Numbered from the stretch's first letter, positions 25,614 through 35,251 are shown. The stretch is 60,245 nt of DNA from an uncultured Bacteroidales bacterium (GCA_902782465.1 CACZNH010000018.1:1-60245); one strand, 5' to 3'. The notes: generated by a model not told the origin, from the letters alone. Made by a program: numbers and translations.

Positions 25614-27884
25614 TTAGTTGTTTGAGAGATAGGGGGCGGTGACGGAGGCTGCGCTGTCGAGCATGTTGCGGGGTGTGCCCTGGAAGACGATGGTGCCGCC
25701 CAGGTCACCGGCGCCAGGGCCGAGTTCGATGACGTAGTCGGCGGCCTTGATGACGTCGGTGTTGTGTTCGATGACATAGACCGTGTTGCCCATGTCCACC
25801 ATCTGCTCGAACAGGTCGATGAGGTGGCGCACGTCCTTGAGGTGCAGGCCGTCGGTGGGTTCGTCGATGACGAAAATGCCACGCTGACCGCCCATTTCCA
25901 GGGGCATGGTGTATTGCTTGAGGCAGGACGCCATCTTGAGGCGTTGCAGCTCGCCGCCTGACAGGGTACTGAGCGCCTGGTTCAGGTGCAGGTAATGCAG
26001 GCCGACATCCATCATGGGCTTAAGTTTCTCCTCGATAGAAGTGCCCTTGAAGAACTCGCTGGCACGGCGAACGGACAGGTCCATCACCTCGGCGATGTTC
26101 TTGCCGTCGACGGTATATTGCAGTGCCTCGCGGCTGTAGCGCAGGCCGTGGCAAGCCTCGCAGGTGGTCTCGATATTGTCCATAAACGCCATCTCGGCGA
26201 TGACGACGCCCTTGCCACCGCACACGGGGCAGCCGCCCTTGCCGTTGAAGGTGAAATACTGCTCTTTCATCTTGTTGGCTTTGGCAAAGCGTTTGCGGAT
26301 GTCGGGGGCTACGTCCATATAGGTTGCGGGCGTGGAGCGCAGGCTCACGCCGATGTTCTTCTGGCTGATGTAGATGACGTCGCCGTGCTCGCGACGGAAG
26401 CACTCCATCAACGAACTCTTGCCCGAACCCGCCACACCGGCGATAGCGGCAAAGATGCCCATGGGCAGGTCGATGGAAACGTCCTTGAGGTTGTGGAAGT
26501 TGACGTGGCGCAGCGGGAAGGTCTCTTGGAACAGACGTGGCTGGGCCTTGAAGTCACCGCGCTGACTCAGCATCTGTCCCGTGCTGGTGCCGCTGTGCAG
26601 CAGCTCGTTGTAATTGCCCTGGAAGACGATGCGTCCGCCCTCGCTGCCTGGGCCGGGGCCCAGGTCCACGATGTGGTCGGCCAGGCCAATCATCTCGCGG
26701 TGATGCTCGACGAGCAGGACGGTGTTGCCCGCGTCGCGCAGGCGGCGGACGGAGTGCTTCATCTTCTCGATGTCGTGGTCGTGCAGACCCGTGCTGGGCT
26801 CGTCCAGGATGTAGAGGACGTCGGCCAGCGACGAGTTGATGTACTTGGCAATCTTGCAGCGCTGGGCCTCGCCACCCGACAGGGTGCCCACGCCGCGCTC
26901 CAGGCTCAGGTATCCCAGCCCGATTTCCTCGAGTGCCGTCAGGCGGGCGCTGATGGCCTGCTTGATATCGACGGCGAGGGGCGAGGTGAGCGCCTTGACC
27001 CACTCGTTGAGGCGCGTGATGGACATGGCACAGGCGTCGGCGATGTTGATGCCGTCGATTTTGCACGAGAGCACACGGGGGCTCAGGCGCGAGCCGCCGC
27101 AGTCGGGGCACACGCCCATGTTGAGCATCGGGTTGAGCACCGCGGCATGCAGCAGGCCCTCCTCGCTGTTGATGATGCTGCGGTACATGCGCGGAATGAT
27201 GCCCTCGTACTTGGCCGACTTGGGCCAGTTGGCGGGCGGGTTCTTCAGGCGAATCTGCGGACTGTTGAGGAACAGGTCGAGCTCCTCGGGGCTGTAGTCG
27301 CGGATTTTCTTGTCTAGGTCGAACAGGCCGCTGTGGGCGTAGCGAATCCATCGCCAGCCGCCCTTGCCGAAGGCGATGTAGTGGATGGTGTCCTCATCGT
27401 TGAGGCTCTTGTCAAAGTCCACCAGCTTGTGGATGTCCAGCTCACGGATTTCGCCCAGACCCGAGCAGCGCGGACAGCTGCCCTCGGGGTGGTTGAAGCT
27501 GAACGACTCGGCATAGCCCACAAAGGGTTGGCCCACGCGCGAGAAGAGCAAGCGCAGCAGGGCGGCGATGTCGGTATAGGTCGCCACGGTCGAGCGCGAG
27601 TTCTGGGCGGGCTTCTTCTGGTCGATAACGATGGCGATGGGCAGGTTCTCGATGGCATCCACGTGGGGACGGCCATACTTGGGCAAGTATTGCTGCACAA
27701 ACGACGGGAAGGTGTCGTTCAACTCCCGACGTGACTTGGCAGCAATGGTGTCGAGCACCAGCGAACTCTTGCCGGAGCCTGACACGCCCGTGAACACTGT
27801 GATTTGATGCTTGGGGATTTCCAGCGAGACCTCCTTGAGGTTGTTCTCGCGAGCCCCCTTGATGATTATCTTGTCGCCATTCAT
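25614..27884 (-). CDS. UvrA-like ABC ATPase lacking the UvrB-binding insertion
   Basis: 756 residues from the ATG at 27884. Two ABC modules: Walker A GVSGSGKSS (33-41) with signature LSGGEAQR (335-342), and Walker A GVAGSGKSS (483-491) with signature LSGGELQR (641-648). Zinc-type clusters CPRCSGLG, CPDCGGSR and CPVCGGKG...CEACHG are kept. Canonical UvrA is about 940 residues; the shorter length fits the UvrA2/drug-resistance-like class that lacks the UvrB-binding domain, so it may protect against DNA-binding drugs rather than start nucleotide excision repair. The ATG at 27908 lies upstream of the -7 box and is rejected; the true mRNA would have almost no leader. Confidence 0.87.
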   Translation of the reverse strand: MNGDKIIIKGARENNLKEVSLEIPKHQITVFTGVSGSGKSSLVLDTIAAKSRRELNDTFPSFVQQYLPKYGRPHVDAIENLPIAIVIDQKKPAQNSRSTVATYTDIAALLRLLFSRVGQPFVGYAESFSFNHPEGSCPRCSGLGEIRELDIHKLVDFDKSLNDEDTIHYIAFGKGGWRWIRYAHSGLFDLDKKIRDYSPEELDLFLNSPQIRLKNPPANWPKSAKYEGIIPRMYRSIINSEEGLLHAAVLNPMLNMGVCPDCGGSRLSPRVLSCKIDGINIADACAMSITRLNEWVKALTSPLAVDIKQAISARLTALEEIGLGYLSLERGVGTLSGGEAQRCKIAKYINSSLADVLYILDEPSTGLHDHDIEKMKHSVRRLRDAGNTVLLVEHHREMIGLADHIVDLGPGPGSEGGRIVFQGNYNELLHSGTSTGQMLSQRGDFKAQPRLFQETFPLRHVNFHNLKDVSIDLPMGIFAAIAGVAGSGKSSLMECFRREHGDVIYISQKNIGVSLRSTPATYMDVAPDIRKRFAKANKMKEQYFTFNGKGGCPVCGGKGVVIAEMAFMDNIETTCEACHGLRYSREALQYTVDGKNIAEVMDLSVRRASEFFKGTSIEEKLKPMMDVGLHYLHLNQALSTLSGGELQRLKMASCLKQYTMPLEMGGQRGIFVIDEPTDGLHLKDVRHLIDLFEQMVDMGNTVYVIEHNTDVIKAADYVIELGPGAGDLGGTIVFQGTPRNMLDSAASVTAPYLSNN

Positions 27885-27889
27885 GGCTG

Positions 27890-27919
27890 CAAAGGTAGTG
27901 CAAGTCATGAATAGAACAA
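27890..27919 (-). promoter_or_regulatory. Promoter of the UvrA-like gene, giving a near-leaderless mRNA
   Basis: Minus strand: TTG at 27919-27917, an exact 19-nt spacer, TACCTTTG at 27897-27890, then CAGCC and the ATG at 27884. A start 5-7 nt after the box would fall on or next to the A of the ATG. Confidence 0.65.
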
Positions 27920-27960
27920 TAAGAATTTATTCATATTTTATATCATGACGCAGCCTACCT
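27893..27960 (-). repeat. Structured intergenic element, divergent copy 3
   Basis: On the minus strand: outer stem AGGTA (27960-27956) / TACCT (27897-27893), block GGCTGC, inner stem GTCATGA/TCATGAC, block TTGCAC, then the -7 box. The CCTCA and TTCGG parts of the other copies are absent, so membership is less certain. Confidence 0.4.
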
Positions 27961-28049
27961 AAGCCGACCAACGGGAGGCAACGGCAAGACTTTTTTAGCT
28001 ATCAGGCGTTAGCTTTTAGGCATTAGCTATGTTTGTCTAACGGATTATG

Positions 28050-28080
28050 TTTGTTGTTTGGAAAAAAAATAGTAATTTTG
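28050..28080 (+). promoter_or_regulatory. Promoter of the aminotransferase gene
   Basis: TTTG at 28050-28053, a 19-nt spacer and TAATTTTG at 28073-28080. The leader to the ATG at 28141 is about 55 nt. Confidence 0.6.
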
Positions 28081-28140
28081 TCGGCCGAATTAGACGACTT
28101 CAAATATCATTATCAACCAATAACACGAGAACAGACTATT

Positions 28141-29334
28141 ATGCCTAAATTATCAGAACGCAGCATGAAGATGCCGGCATCGCCCATCAGGAAGCTGGCT
28201 CCGTTTGCAGCAGACGCTAAGAAACGCGGTATCAAAGTGTATCACCTCAACATCGGTCAGCCCGACATCCACACCCCCGAGGAAGGTCTCGAGGCCATCA
28301 AGCATGTGGACCGCAAGGTGCTCGAGTATTCGCCCTCACAGGGTATTCCCAGCTATGTGGAGAAGCTTGTGGGCTACTACAAGCGCTATGACATCAACCT
28401 GAGTGTGGACGACATCATCGTCACCTGCGGCGGCAGCGAGGCCGTGCAGATGGCTTTCATGGTGTGCCTGAACCCCGGTGACGAGGTCATCATTCCCGAA
28501 CCCGCCTACGCCAACTACATGGGCTTTGCCTGCGAGACCGGCGCTGTGGTACGCACCATCACCACCCACATCGAGGACGGCTTTGCCCTGCCTCCCGTCG
28601 AGGAGTTTGAGAAGGTCATCAACGAGCGCACCCGCGCCATCATGATCTGCAACCCCAATAACCCCACCGGCACCCTCTACAGCCGCGAGGAGCTGATGCG
28701 CCTGCGTGACCTGGTGAAGAAATACGACCTGTACCTGTTTGCCGACGAGGTTTACCGCGAGTTCATCTACAGCGACGCCCCCTACACCAGCGCCATGCAT
28801 CTGGAGGGCATCGAGAACAACGTCATCATGATTGACAGCGTGTCCAAGCGCTACAGCGAGTGCGGTATCCGCATCGGTGCCTTCATCACCCGCAACAAGG
28901 AAGTGCGCGCCGCCGCCATGAAGCTCGCTCAGGCCCGCCTGAGTCCTCCCCTGATTGGCCAGCTCATCGCCGAGGCATCGCTCGACGCACCGCAGGCCTA
29001 CCACCAGGGCGTGTATGACGAGTACATCGCTCGCCGCAACTGCCTGGTCGAGGGTCTGAACAAGATTCCCGGCGTATATTGCCCGATGCCCATGGGTGCC
29101 TTCTACACCGTGAGCAAGCTGCCCGTGAAGGACATCGACGACTTCTGCCGCTGGTGTCTTGAGGAGTTCAACTACGAGGGCGAGACCGTGATGATGGCAC
29201 CTGCCAGCGGTTTCTATGCAACCCCCGGCCTGGGCAAGGACGAGGTGCGCATGGCCTACGTGCTCAAGATCGACGACCTCAAGCGCGCCCTGGTAGTCCT
29301 CGAGAAAGCCCTCGAGGCCTACAACGCCCGCTAA
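28141..29334 (+). CDS. Class I/II pyridoxal-phosphate aminotransferase
   Basis: 397 residues from the ATG at 28141 (MPKLSERS). The frame is open from 28033, but that part overlaps the promoter. Fold type I landmarks: HLNIGQPDIHTP, SQGIPSY, CNPNNPTGTLYS, FADEVYREF, and the cofactor lysine in DSVSKRYSECGIRIG. It transfers amino groups between an amino acid and a 2-oxoacid in the cytoplasm; the substrate (aspartate-like or aromatic) cannot be fixed from sequence. Single gene with its own promoter and terminator, transcribed away from the UvrA-like gene. Confidence 0.9.
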   Translation: MPKLSERSMKMPASPIRKLAPFAADAKKRGIKVYHLNIGQPDIHTPEEGLEAIKHVDRKVLEYSPSQGIPSYVEKLVGYYKRYDINLSVDDIIVTCGGSEAVQMAFMVCLNPGDEVIIPEPAYANYMGFACETGAVVRTITTHIEDGFALPPVEEFEKVINERTRAIMICNPNNPTGTLYSREELMRLRDLVKKYDLYLFADEVYREFIYSDAPYTSAMHLEGIENNVIMIDSVSKRYSECGIRIGAFITRNKEVRAAAMKLAQARLSPPLIGQLIAEASLDAPQAYHQGVYDEYIARRNCLVEGLNKIPGVYCPMPMGAFYTVSKLPVKDIDDFCRWCLEEFNYEGETVMMAPASGFYATPGLGKDEVRMAYVLKIDDLKRALVVLEKALEAYNAR

Positions 29335-29382
29335 ACTATTCGCCTTTAGGTGGCCACGCCAAGGCGAGGCCCTATATCGATA

Positions 29383-29417
29383 AACACCGCCAGCCCCATG
29401 ATGGGGTTGGCGGTGTT
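29383..29417 (+). terminator. Terminator of the aminotransferase gene
   Basis: AACACCGCCAGCCCCA / TGGGGTTGGCGGTGTT, a 16-bp stem with one G-U and a 3-nt loop, about 50 nt after the stop. Confidence 0.75.
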
Positions 29418-29585
29418 GTATAAAATGTGTATAAACTCCCTTATTTCGTGCTTATTTGTGTATCACGTCACAAACTAGAACGCCTACGCCACATAATCAG
29501 TGCTCTCATTCGTTTGTTTTAGTCTAATTTTGTAATGAGCATTTTACTCTATTTTTCATTATCAACTTTTAAAACTAAAATCATT

Positions 29586-31874
29586 ATGAAAAAGTTTCTA
29601 CAAATTTTCGCAGTCGCCATGACTATGGTCATAGTTATGCCCTGCACGGCGCAGAGCATCAGGAGTAACATGGGCGCAACACCATTGCCCAACAATAAAA
29701 CGGTATCATACGACTTTAAGTTCTATGAGATGCCAGGAGTGCAAAACATGTATGAGTTTGTGATTCCCGATGGCTATGAAAAGGTCACCAAAAACGGCAT
29801 CACCACTTATGTCGAGAAAGACAAGGCCAGAAAACAGAAAAGCCTTAAGGCCGAAAATGAAGGCATAGCCGTGACGTGTGTATTTGACTGTGATATGGCA
29901 GCCTGGAAACCATATGCGGTAATCGCTTATAACAATGTTTCACTCAAGAGAGAGGATGTTCGTGGGAATGGCGACTTTGTAACCTTAAATCTCGAGGCAG
30001 GAACCTATGATTTTCTTGCACTTTATCATAAATTGGACGAAACTTCTATGTACTATCAGTCATACGATGCATGGGTGATCAAGGAAAACGTGGAAATCTC
30101 AGGAGAAACCATGCTCAGTTTTGACCCCAATACAGCCACCAACCACATCTCGATGAGGTCATACAATCCCAATGGCGAACCCACATGTTTGAAACGAATT
30201 AAATATGATATTTTCTCTGGCCCAGTGACGCTTGAAGAGGGCAATGTTCATGATGTAGCAATGCTGAAGTCAATCAATCACGAAGATTACGGCACCCCTT
30301 TCATCATCTTCACAAATTTTGGCGGTTTTGATCTAGAATTCAACCCCGATATGCCCTATATGGGACAATGGAATAGTCAAGAATGGGTTGGTGACATCTA
30401 TGTGAACGATGTCAGTGACAAATATATGTTCCAAGAATTTCGACTTATGACTGCCGATGACGAGACCTACAGTACTGTAATACGTGCCAAGTGCAGCGAC
30501 ACATGGGCCACCAACGACTATACAGAATACGCAGCCCCCCTCCAGTTCAGATATACCAATTCCCCATCAAGGGAAAAATATGATATTAATGATGTAGTAG
30601 GAAATTATGGAATAAGTATATCACAGTTCTACAATAAACAACTGTTAGGTTCGTTCGGATTAAGAACGAATGCAGAACCAAGAAGTATCTACAATATCCG
30701 TTTCTGTCCTCCCTCTTCGGTTCCTGAATATGACAATTTAATAGACTTCGGCTTTCAATACAATTTTGTGGATGCGTGTGTAAGCGATACCATTGATTAT
30801 GGTGATGGAGATATCGATATTCAGCAACAGTCCTATCAAATTACCTCACAGTATATCTTCGCTCAAACCAGCAATTTTGAGTGGAAATATTCGACAAACC
30901 AAACAACACCACTTGACAACCCCACACCCGACGAATCGATCTATGCGACTGGAGTTGATGGCCTTAACTTTGATTATCTCAACTCCGACCTTGCAGCAGG
31001 CGGCACATGCCCCATTGCAAAAATAGGATATTATCAATATCCTTACAGGTGGTGGGATGGCAGCATTCGTACAGAACAGACTTTTTATTATAGATACGAA
31101 GGCCAGATGGGCGAACAGCGCAGTGCTGACATCTTAGATGCTACTTTTGAACTCAAAGTCAACGACGAGATTGTTGCCTCCACCCGCAAAGCAGTGAACA
31201 ACTGGATGAGTTCTAATGCGAACAACCCTGTAAAACTTACCCTGAGCATGACCAACCGTAACTTTATGGTGGATGATATTGAGGGCTTCAACGACATGGT
31301 CATCGAATTTGACCAGAACAAGGAAGACCACTATTCCCCCATGCTCACGGCATTGCAGTTCCGCAGAGCCGACGGTTTTGTCACCAACCGCTTTGACAAC
31401 GCCAATAATGGCACCATGTCCATCATGTGCGGCGATTTCAATGAACAGATAAATGCTGACAACTACTATTGGTTTGAATACGGTGATTGTGATGTGACCG
31501 TTGAGTATGCGCCCAACGGCACCGACTATTTCTTACCCATTGCAATGACCAAGGACGACAGCAAGTTCCACATGCCCAAATATGGTGCATATTACAGCGC
31601 AAGCCTCGATGCTTTCACCGAGCACAGCATTAACGGATGGTATGATCTGCGCATCACCCTCAAGGATGCAGCCGGCAACTACCAGCAGCAGGTCATCAGT
31701 CCAGCAGTACGCATCGGCGATGGAACTCCATCAAGCATCAAGGCCATCGAGCGCGACACCGCTACCGAGGTGGCCCGTTACACCATTGATGGCCGCATCA
31801 TCAGCGCACCGCAACCAGGCGTCAACATCGTCAAAATGAGTGACGGCAGCGTCAAGAAAGTCCTTGTAAAGTAA
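29586..31874 (+). CDS. Large secreted protein of unknown function with type IX sorting tail
   Basis: 762 residues from the ATG at 29586, which starts a clear signal peptide (MKKFLQIFAVAMTMVIVMP, cleavage after CTAQS). An upstream start at 29535 would hide the signal. The body is rich in aromatic and acidic residues and shows no catalytic motif I recognise. The C-terminus (RYTIDGRIIS...GVNIVKMSDGSVKKVLVK) is a T9SS type A sorting tail, so the protein is likely exported through the outer membrane and surface-anchored or released. Codon use is more A+T-rich than in the housekeeping neighbours. A TAATTTTG box lies at 29525-29532, without a clear -33. Confidence 0.8.
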   Translation: MKKFLQIFAVAMTMVIVMPCTAQSIRSNMGATPLPNNKTVSYDFKFYEMPGVQNMYEFVIPDGYEKVTKNGITTYVEKDKARKQKSLKAENEGIAVTCVFDCDMAAWKPYAVIAYNNVSLKREDVRGNGDFVTLNLEAGTYDFLALYHKLDETSMYYQSYDAWVIKENVEISGETMLSFDPNTATNHISMRSYNPNGEPTCLKRIKYDIFSGPVTLEEGNVHDVAMLKSINHEDYGTPFIIFTNFGGFDLEFNPDMPYMGQWNSQEWVGDIYVNDVSDKYMFQEFRLMTADDETYSTVIRAKCSDTWATNDYTEYAAPLQFRYTNSPSREKYDINDVVGNYGISISQFYNKQLLGSFGLRTNAEPRSIYNIRFCPPSSVPEYDNLIDFGFQYNFVDACVSDTIDYGDGDIDIQQQSYQITSQYIFAQTSNFEWKYSTNQTTPLDNPTPDESIYATGVDGLNFDYLNSDLAAGGTCPIAKIGYYQYPYRWWDGSIRTEQTFYYRYEGQMGEQRSADILDATFELKVNDEIVASTRKAVNNWMSSNANNPVKLTLSMTNRNFMVDDIEGFNDMVIEFDQNKEDHYSPMLTALQFRRADGFVTNRFDNANNGTMSIMCGDFNEQINADNYYWFEYGDCDVTVEYAPNGTDYFLPIAMTKDDSKFHMPKYGAYYSASLDAFTEHSINGWYDLRITLKDAAGNYQQQVISPAVRIGDGTPSSIKAIERDTATEVARYTIDGRIISAPQPGVNIVKMSDGSVKKVLVK

Positions 31875-31897
31875 CAGTTAAATCAATACAAATCCAT

Positions 31898-31927
31898 GGG
31901 CTGACCCACACACACAAGGGCCAGCCC
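31898..31927 (+). terminator. Terminator of the secreted-protein gene
   Basis: GGGCTGACCC ... GGGCCAGCCC (one mismatch in the stem) followed by TTTTC, 24 nt after the stop. Confidence 0.7.
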
Positions 31928-32069
31928 TTTTCAATACCTTTTTCTCACGCTAAAACACCAAATCGTAAAGAAATAAAGGATGGTGCACTATCGCTCACGA
32001 GTTGAAAACGAGTCATTGCTCATGGCCTGGATTGCAACAATCACTTCCACAAACAGCCGAAAGAATTAA

Positions 32070-32144
32070 CCATAAATCACGGAATGAAAGTCCCATAAAT
32101 CACCGAAAAACACAACCACAAATTACCGAAAATTCTCACAAATT
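32070..32144. repeat. 23-bp tandem repeats ahead of the DUF4143 gene
   Basis: Three copies at exact 23-bp spacing of CCATAAATCACCGAA-like sequence (starting about 32070, 32093 and 32116), then a partial fourth CAAATTA. They end next to the promoter at 32147-32178. The rest of the 320-nt gap (31928-32069) shows no gene. Confidence 0.6.
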
Positions 32145-32146
32145 AT

Positions 32147-32178
32147 TTTGGCTGAATGAAATAAAAGCCATACTTTTG
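32147..32178 (+). promoter_or_regulatory. Promoter of the DUF4143 ATPase gene
   Basis: TTTG at 32147-32150, a 20-nt spacer and TACTTTTG at 32171-32178. The ATG at 32196 follows 17 nt later, so the leader is short. Confidence 0.55.
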
Positions 32179-32195
32179 TATCCAAATTGAATGTC

Positions 32196-33470
32196 ATGGC
32201 AGAGTACAAACAACGAATTACGGATAGAATCCTTGAACGCAAGGTTCTTGGAAAGGGGGCAGTTTTGATAGAAGGCCCCAAGTGGTGTGGCAAGACCACC
32301 ACAGCAAAGCAACTGGCAAAAAGTGTACTTGACTTAGGGGACGCCTCCGTGCTGAAGCAAAGTTCGCAAATGATAGAGATAAGTCCCAAGACACTATTGG
32401 AGGGTGCAACACCTCGCCTGATAGATGAGTGGCAAGCCTTACCTCCTATCTGGGACTCTATCCGCAATGAAGTGGACAAACGTGGAGAGCCGTCGCAGTT
32501 TATTCTTACGGGATCCTCGGTGCTTCCTGATGCAAGCGAAACAATCCACAGTGGGACAGGACGATTTGCACATATCATGATGCGCCCAATGAGTCTGTAT
32601 GAGTCTGGAGAATCTACAGGCACGATTAGTTTAAGGGATTTATTTGAAGGGAAAACACTTGAGATACAACAATGTGAGTTGGAGATAGATAACATCGCCT
32701 ATCTTCTCTGCCGAGGCGGATGGCCCTGGGCGACTTTGATACCACAAGAAGCGGCTCTTGACCAGGCTTTTGACTATGTTGATTCAGTGACAAAACGTGA
32801 TATACAGCGTGTGGATAAAGTGAAAAGAAGCCCAGAACGTACTAGGCTGCTCTTACGCTCCTATGCAAGAAATATCTCCCAACAAGTTTCTTATGCCACC
32901 ATTAAGAAAGATATGCTTGCCAACGATGCAAGTACACTGGATGAAGACACTGTGGCCGACTACATCAAGGCACTAAAAAAGTTGTTTGTTATAGAAGATC
33001 TTGCTGCATGGAATCCCAACCTGCGCAGTAAGGCCGCAATCAGAACCAGCGATACACGTCACTTTGTTGACCCAAGTATAGGGACAGCAGTATTGGGACT
33101 AGGGCCTAAAGACTTGATCAATGATTTGGAATCTTTCGGACTGTTTTTTGAAGACATGGTTGTTCGGGATCTTCGTGTATATGCCGAGGCGCTGGATGGC
33201 CAACTTTATCATTATAGAGACAGTAACGGACTTGAATGTGATACTGTTCTTCATCGGCGCAATGGCAGTTATGCGCTTCTTGAGGTAAAACTGGGCGGAG
33301 AGGAGCGAATAAACGAAGGCGCAGCCAGTATGATAGAACTTGCAAGTAATATCGATACGAATAAAATGTCCCTTCCGTCATTCATGGCCGTTATTGTCAG
33401 TGTCGGAAAATATGCCTATCAGAGAAAGGATGGTGTATATGTCATTCCTATAGGTTGCTTGAAAGACTGA
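32196..33470 (+). CDS. AAA_14/DUF4143 ATP-binding protein
   Basis: 424 residues from the ATG at 32196 (MAEYKQ); a TTG three codons upstream is possible but less likely. N-terminal AAA domain with Walker A GPKWCGKT at 27-34, Walker-B-like LIDEWQ, and sensor GSSVLP. The C-terminal DUF4143 part ends in a nuclease-like pattern (ECDTVLHR...LLEVKLGG). This family is abundant in gut bacteria and mobile regions, and its function is not established. The gene is A+T-rich, has its own promoter behind 23-bp repeats, and lies next to a regulator of a different type, suggesting acquisition by transfer. Confidence 0.85.
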   Translation: MAEYKQRITDRILERKVLGKGAVLIEGPKWCGKTTTAKQLAKSVLDLGDASVLKQSSQMIEISPKTLLEGATPRLIDEWQALPPIWDSIRNEVDKRGEPSQFILTGSSVLPDASETIHSGTGRFAHIMMRPMSLYESGESTGTISLRDLFEGKTLEIQQCELEIDNIAYLLCRGGWPWATLIPQEAALDQAFDYVDSVTKRDIQRVDKVKRSPERTRLLLRSYARNISQQVSYATIKKDMLANDASTLDEDTVADYIKALKKLFVIEDLAAWNPNLRSKAAIRTSDTRHFVDPSIGTAVLGLGPKDLINDLESFGLFFEDMVVRDLRVYAEALDGQLYHYRDSNGLECDTVLHRRNGSYALLEVKLGGEERINEGAASMIELASNIDTNKMSLPSFMAVIVSVGKYAYQRKDGVYVIPIGCLKD

Positions 33471-33517
33471 CATCAGAGTTCTTTAATTATTTGATGATTA
33501 TCTAGTCATTATAAAAT

Positions 33518-35251
33518 ATGAAACGGATAACCTTTATTCTACAGAAAGCGGGACTGTTATTTATGTTCAAGCATATAAGATACATTATCATACTTGTGGT
33601 GGTCTTGTGCGCATTGCCGTGTTTCGCTCGTCCCGCCACTGACAACAGGACATTAGATTGGTTTTACAATCTCACTCCCAAAGAGTTTGATAACCTTATG
33701 AACTACTATGTACAAAACAACCTGACAGATAGTGCAATATTATGCGCTAACGTCCAAGCCAGCAAATATGACAAAGAAAAACTTACAACAGAGGAAGTTA
33801 AAGCATGCTGTATTGCATATCGATATATTGGCATGGTATATCTTAATGATTATTACAATTACCAAATTGCTGCAGAAAATCTATTAAAAGCCGAACAAAT
33901 TGCCCATAAACATGGATTTGAACGATTATGGTTTCATATAACGTTTGATGAAGCAATACTGACAGCCACAAAAAACGATATAGAGAGTAATTTCGCATAT
34001 AATAAAATTGTGTTGGACAATTTCAAAAAGTCTTTCCACTTTACGCTTCTTAAGTCAGACAATACGGAATCTCACAGGCAAATAATTGAAACCACGGTGT
34101 CAAACCTACTGTGTTATGCAATCAAACATGACAACACCAAAGAAGTGACCAATGAAATCCAAGCATACCGTCAAGCCCAAAAAGTATTTGGTTCCGAAAG
34201 CAATATAGCAGAACTACTTTGCAATGCGATAGAATGCTACAATTCAGGCAACTATGACAAGGCGTCTGAGATTCTGCAAACTCCAATTATCCATACAGAT
34301 TATTTCACCGACAGGAATTACATCCTGATGGAATCTATGGTCAGTATTGCACAGTATGCCGTTTTGCTTAAAAGCGGAAAAAGGACTGAGGCATTAAAAC
34401 TACTATTGCAACAGGAGCAGTTCCTGCGTGAAAATGAGATGCCTTTTGAACTGCTGGAAGTGATGCAACTCTTAAGACAACACTATGAAGCAGAGGGCAA
34501 AGAGATGCTGGCCGACAAGTATGCCCTACTGTACTACACGACCAAGGACGAGTTTATCTACAAGAGTCGTGTGGGCAAGATGGATCAGGCTAAACTTAAC
34601 CTTGAGCTGGAGGAAACTCGTGAGCGTATCCGTGAGATGAGTTATCGGCAGCAGATGCAGAGCATTTTGCTGTGGTGTGCTATTATAATCTCATTGCTGG
34701 CACTCGGCATCTTGACAGTGCTGTATGTCAACTACCGCAAGACCAAACGCACCAACCGTCTGTTGTATGAGAAGAATATCGCCCTGCTCAATGCCAACAA
34801 GGAGTTGCGGCCCACCATCACCGAGATTACCAAGAATCCCGCCCAGGAAGGTCCCACGCAAGCCGACCTGGAACTGATTGAAAGAATCACAGTTGTAATG
34901 GAATCCTCGCCCGAAGTGTATGAAGAAACCTTCTCCCGACAGCGCCTTGCCGAACTAGCAGGGAGCAACTACAAGGCAGTGTCACGAGCCATCAACACCT
35001 GCAAGGGATGTAACTTCAACGTACTGTTGAATGAATACCGCATCAAGGAAGCCTGCCGCCGACTGATGAATACGACCACTTACGGCAGTTACACGATTGA
35101 GGCTATCGCCAACAGCATCGGCTATAAGTCACGCAGTAATTTCGCCACGGTCTTTAAAGAAATCGTTGGCCTCACGCCCTCGGCATTCCAAAAAATGCAC
35201 AGACAAGGCAAATTTACTCAACCCACAATTTCAAGTGAAGAAGTACAGTAA
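33518..35251 (+). CDS. Membrane-anchored TPR regulator with C-terminal AraC-type DNA-binding domain
   Basis: Up to 577 residues; a start at 33563 (MFKHIRYIIIL) would place the signal sequence right at the N-terminus and is possible. Order: signal/anchor, TPR-rich sensor region (about 45-360), a coiled segment (365-385), a membrane helix (about 390-412, LLWCAIIISLLALGILTVLY), a short linker, then an AraC-type double helix-turn-helix (about 465-565, AIANSIGYKSRSNFATVFKEIVGLTPSAF). The layout resembles Bacteroidales one-protein membrane sensors that bind DNA from the inner face of the membrane. Its targets are unknown; the downstream solute-binding lipoprotein gene, 24 nt away, may be one. Confidence 0.85.
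   Translation: MKRITFILQKAGLLFMFKHIRYIIILVVVLCALPCFARPATDNRTLDWFYNLTPKEFDNLMNYYVQNNLTDSAILCANVQASKYDKEKLTTEEVKACCIAYRYIGMVYLNDYYNYQIAAENLLKAEQIAHKHGFERLWFHITFDEAILTATKNDIESNFAYNKIVLDNFKKSFHFTLLKSDNTESHRQIIETTVSNLLCYAIKHDNTKEVTNEIQAYRQAQKVFGSESNIAELLCNAIECYNSGNYDKASEILQTPIIHTDYFTDRNYILMESMVSIAQYAVLLKSGKRTEALKLLLQQEQFLRENEMPFELLEVMQLLRQHYEAEGKEMLADKYALLYYTTKDEFIYKSRVGKMDQAKLNLELEETRERIREMSYRQQMQSILLWCAIIISLLALGILTVLYVNYRKTKRTNRLLYEKNIALLNANKELRPTITEITKNPAQEGPTQADLELIERITVVMESSPEVYEETFSRQRLAELAGSNYKAVSRAINTCKGCNFNVLLNEYRIKEACRRLMNTTTYGSYTIEAIANSIGYKSRSNFATVFKEIVGLTPSAFQKMHRQGKFTQPTISSEEVQ

Noticed and set aside
27940-28010. Possible riboswitch-like sequence between the UvrA-like and aminotransferase genes
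   Set aside because: It lies upstream of both divergent promoters, so neither transcript would contain it, and no riboswitch consensus is matched.
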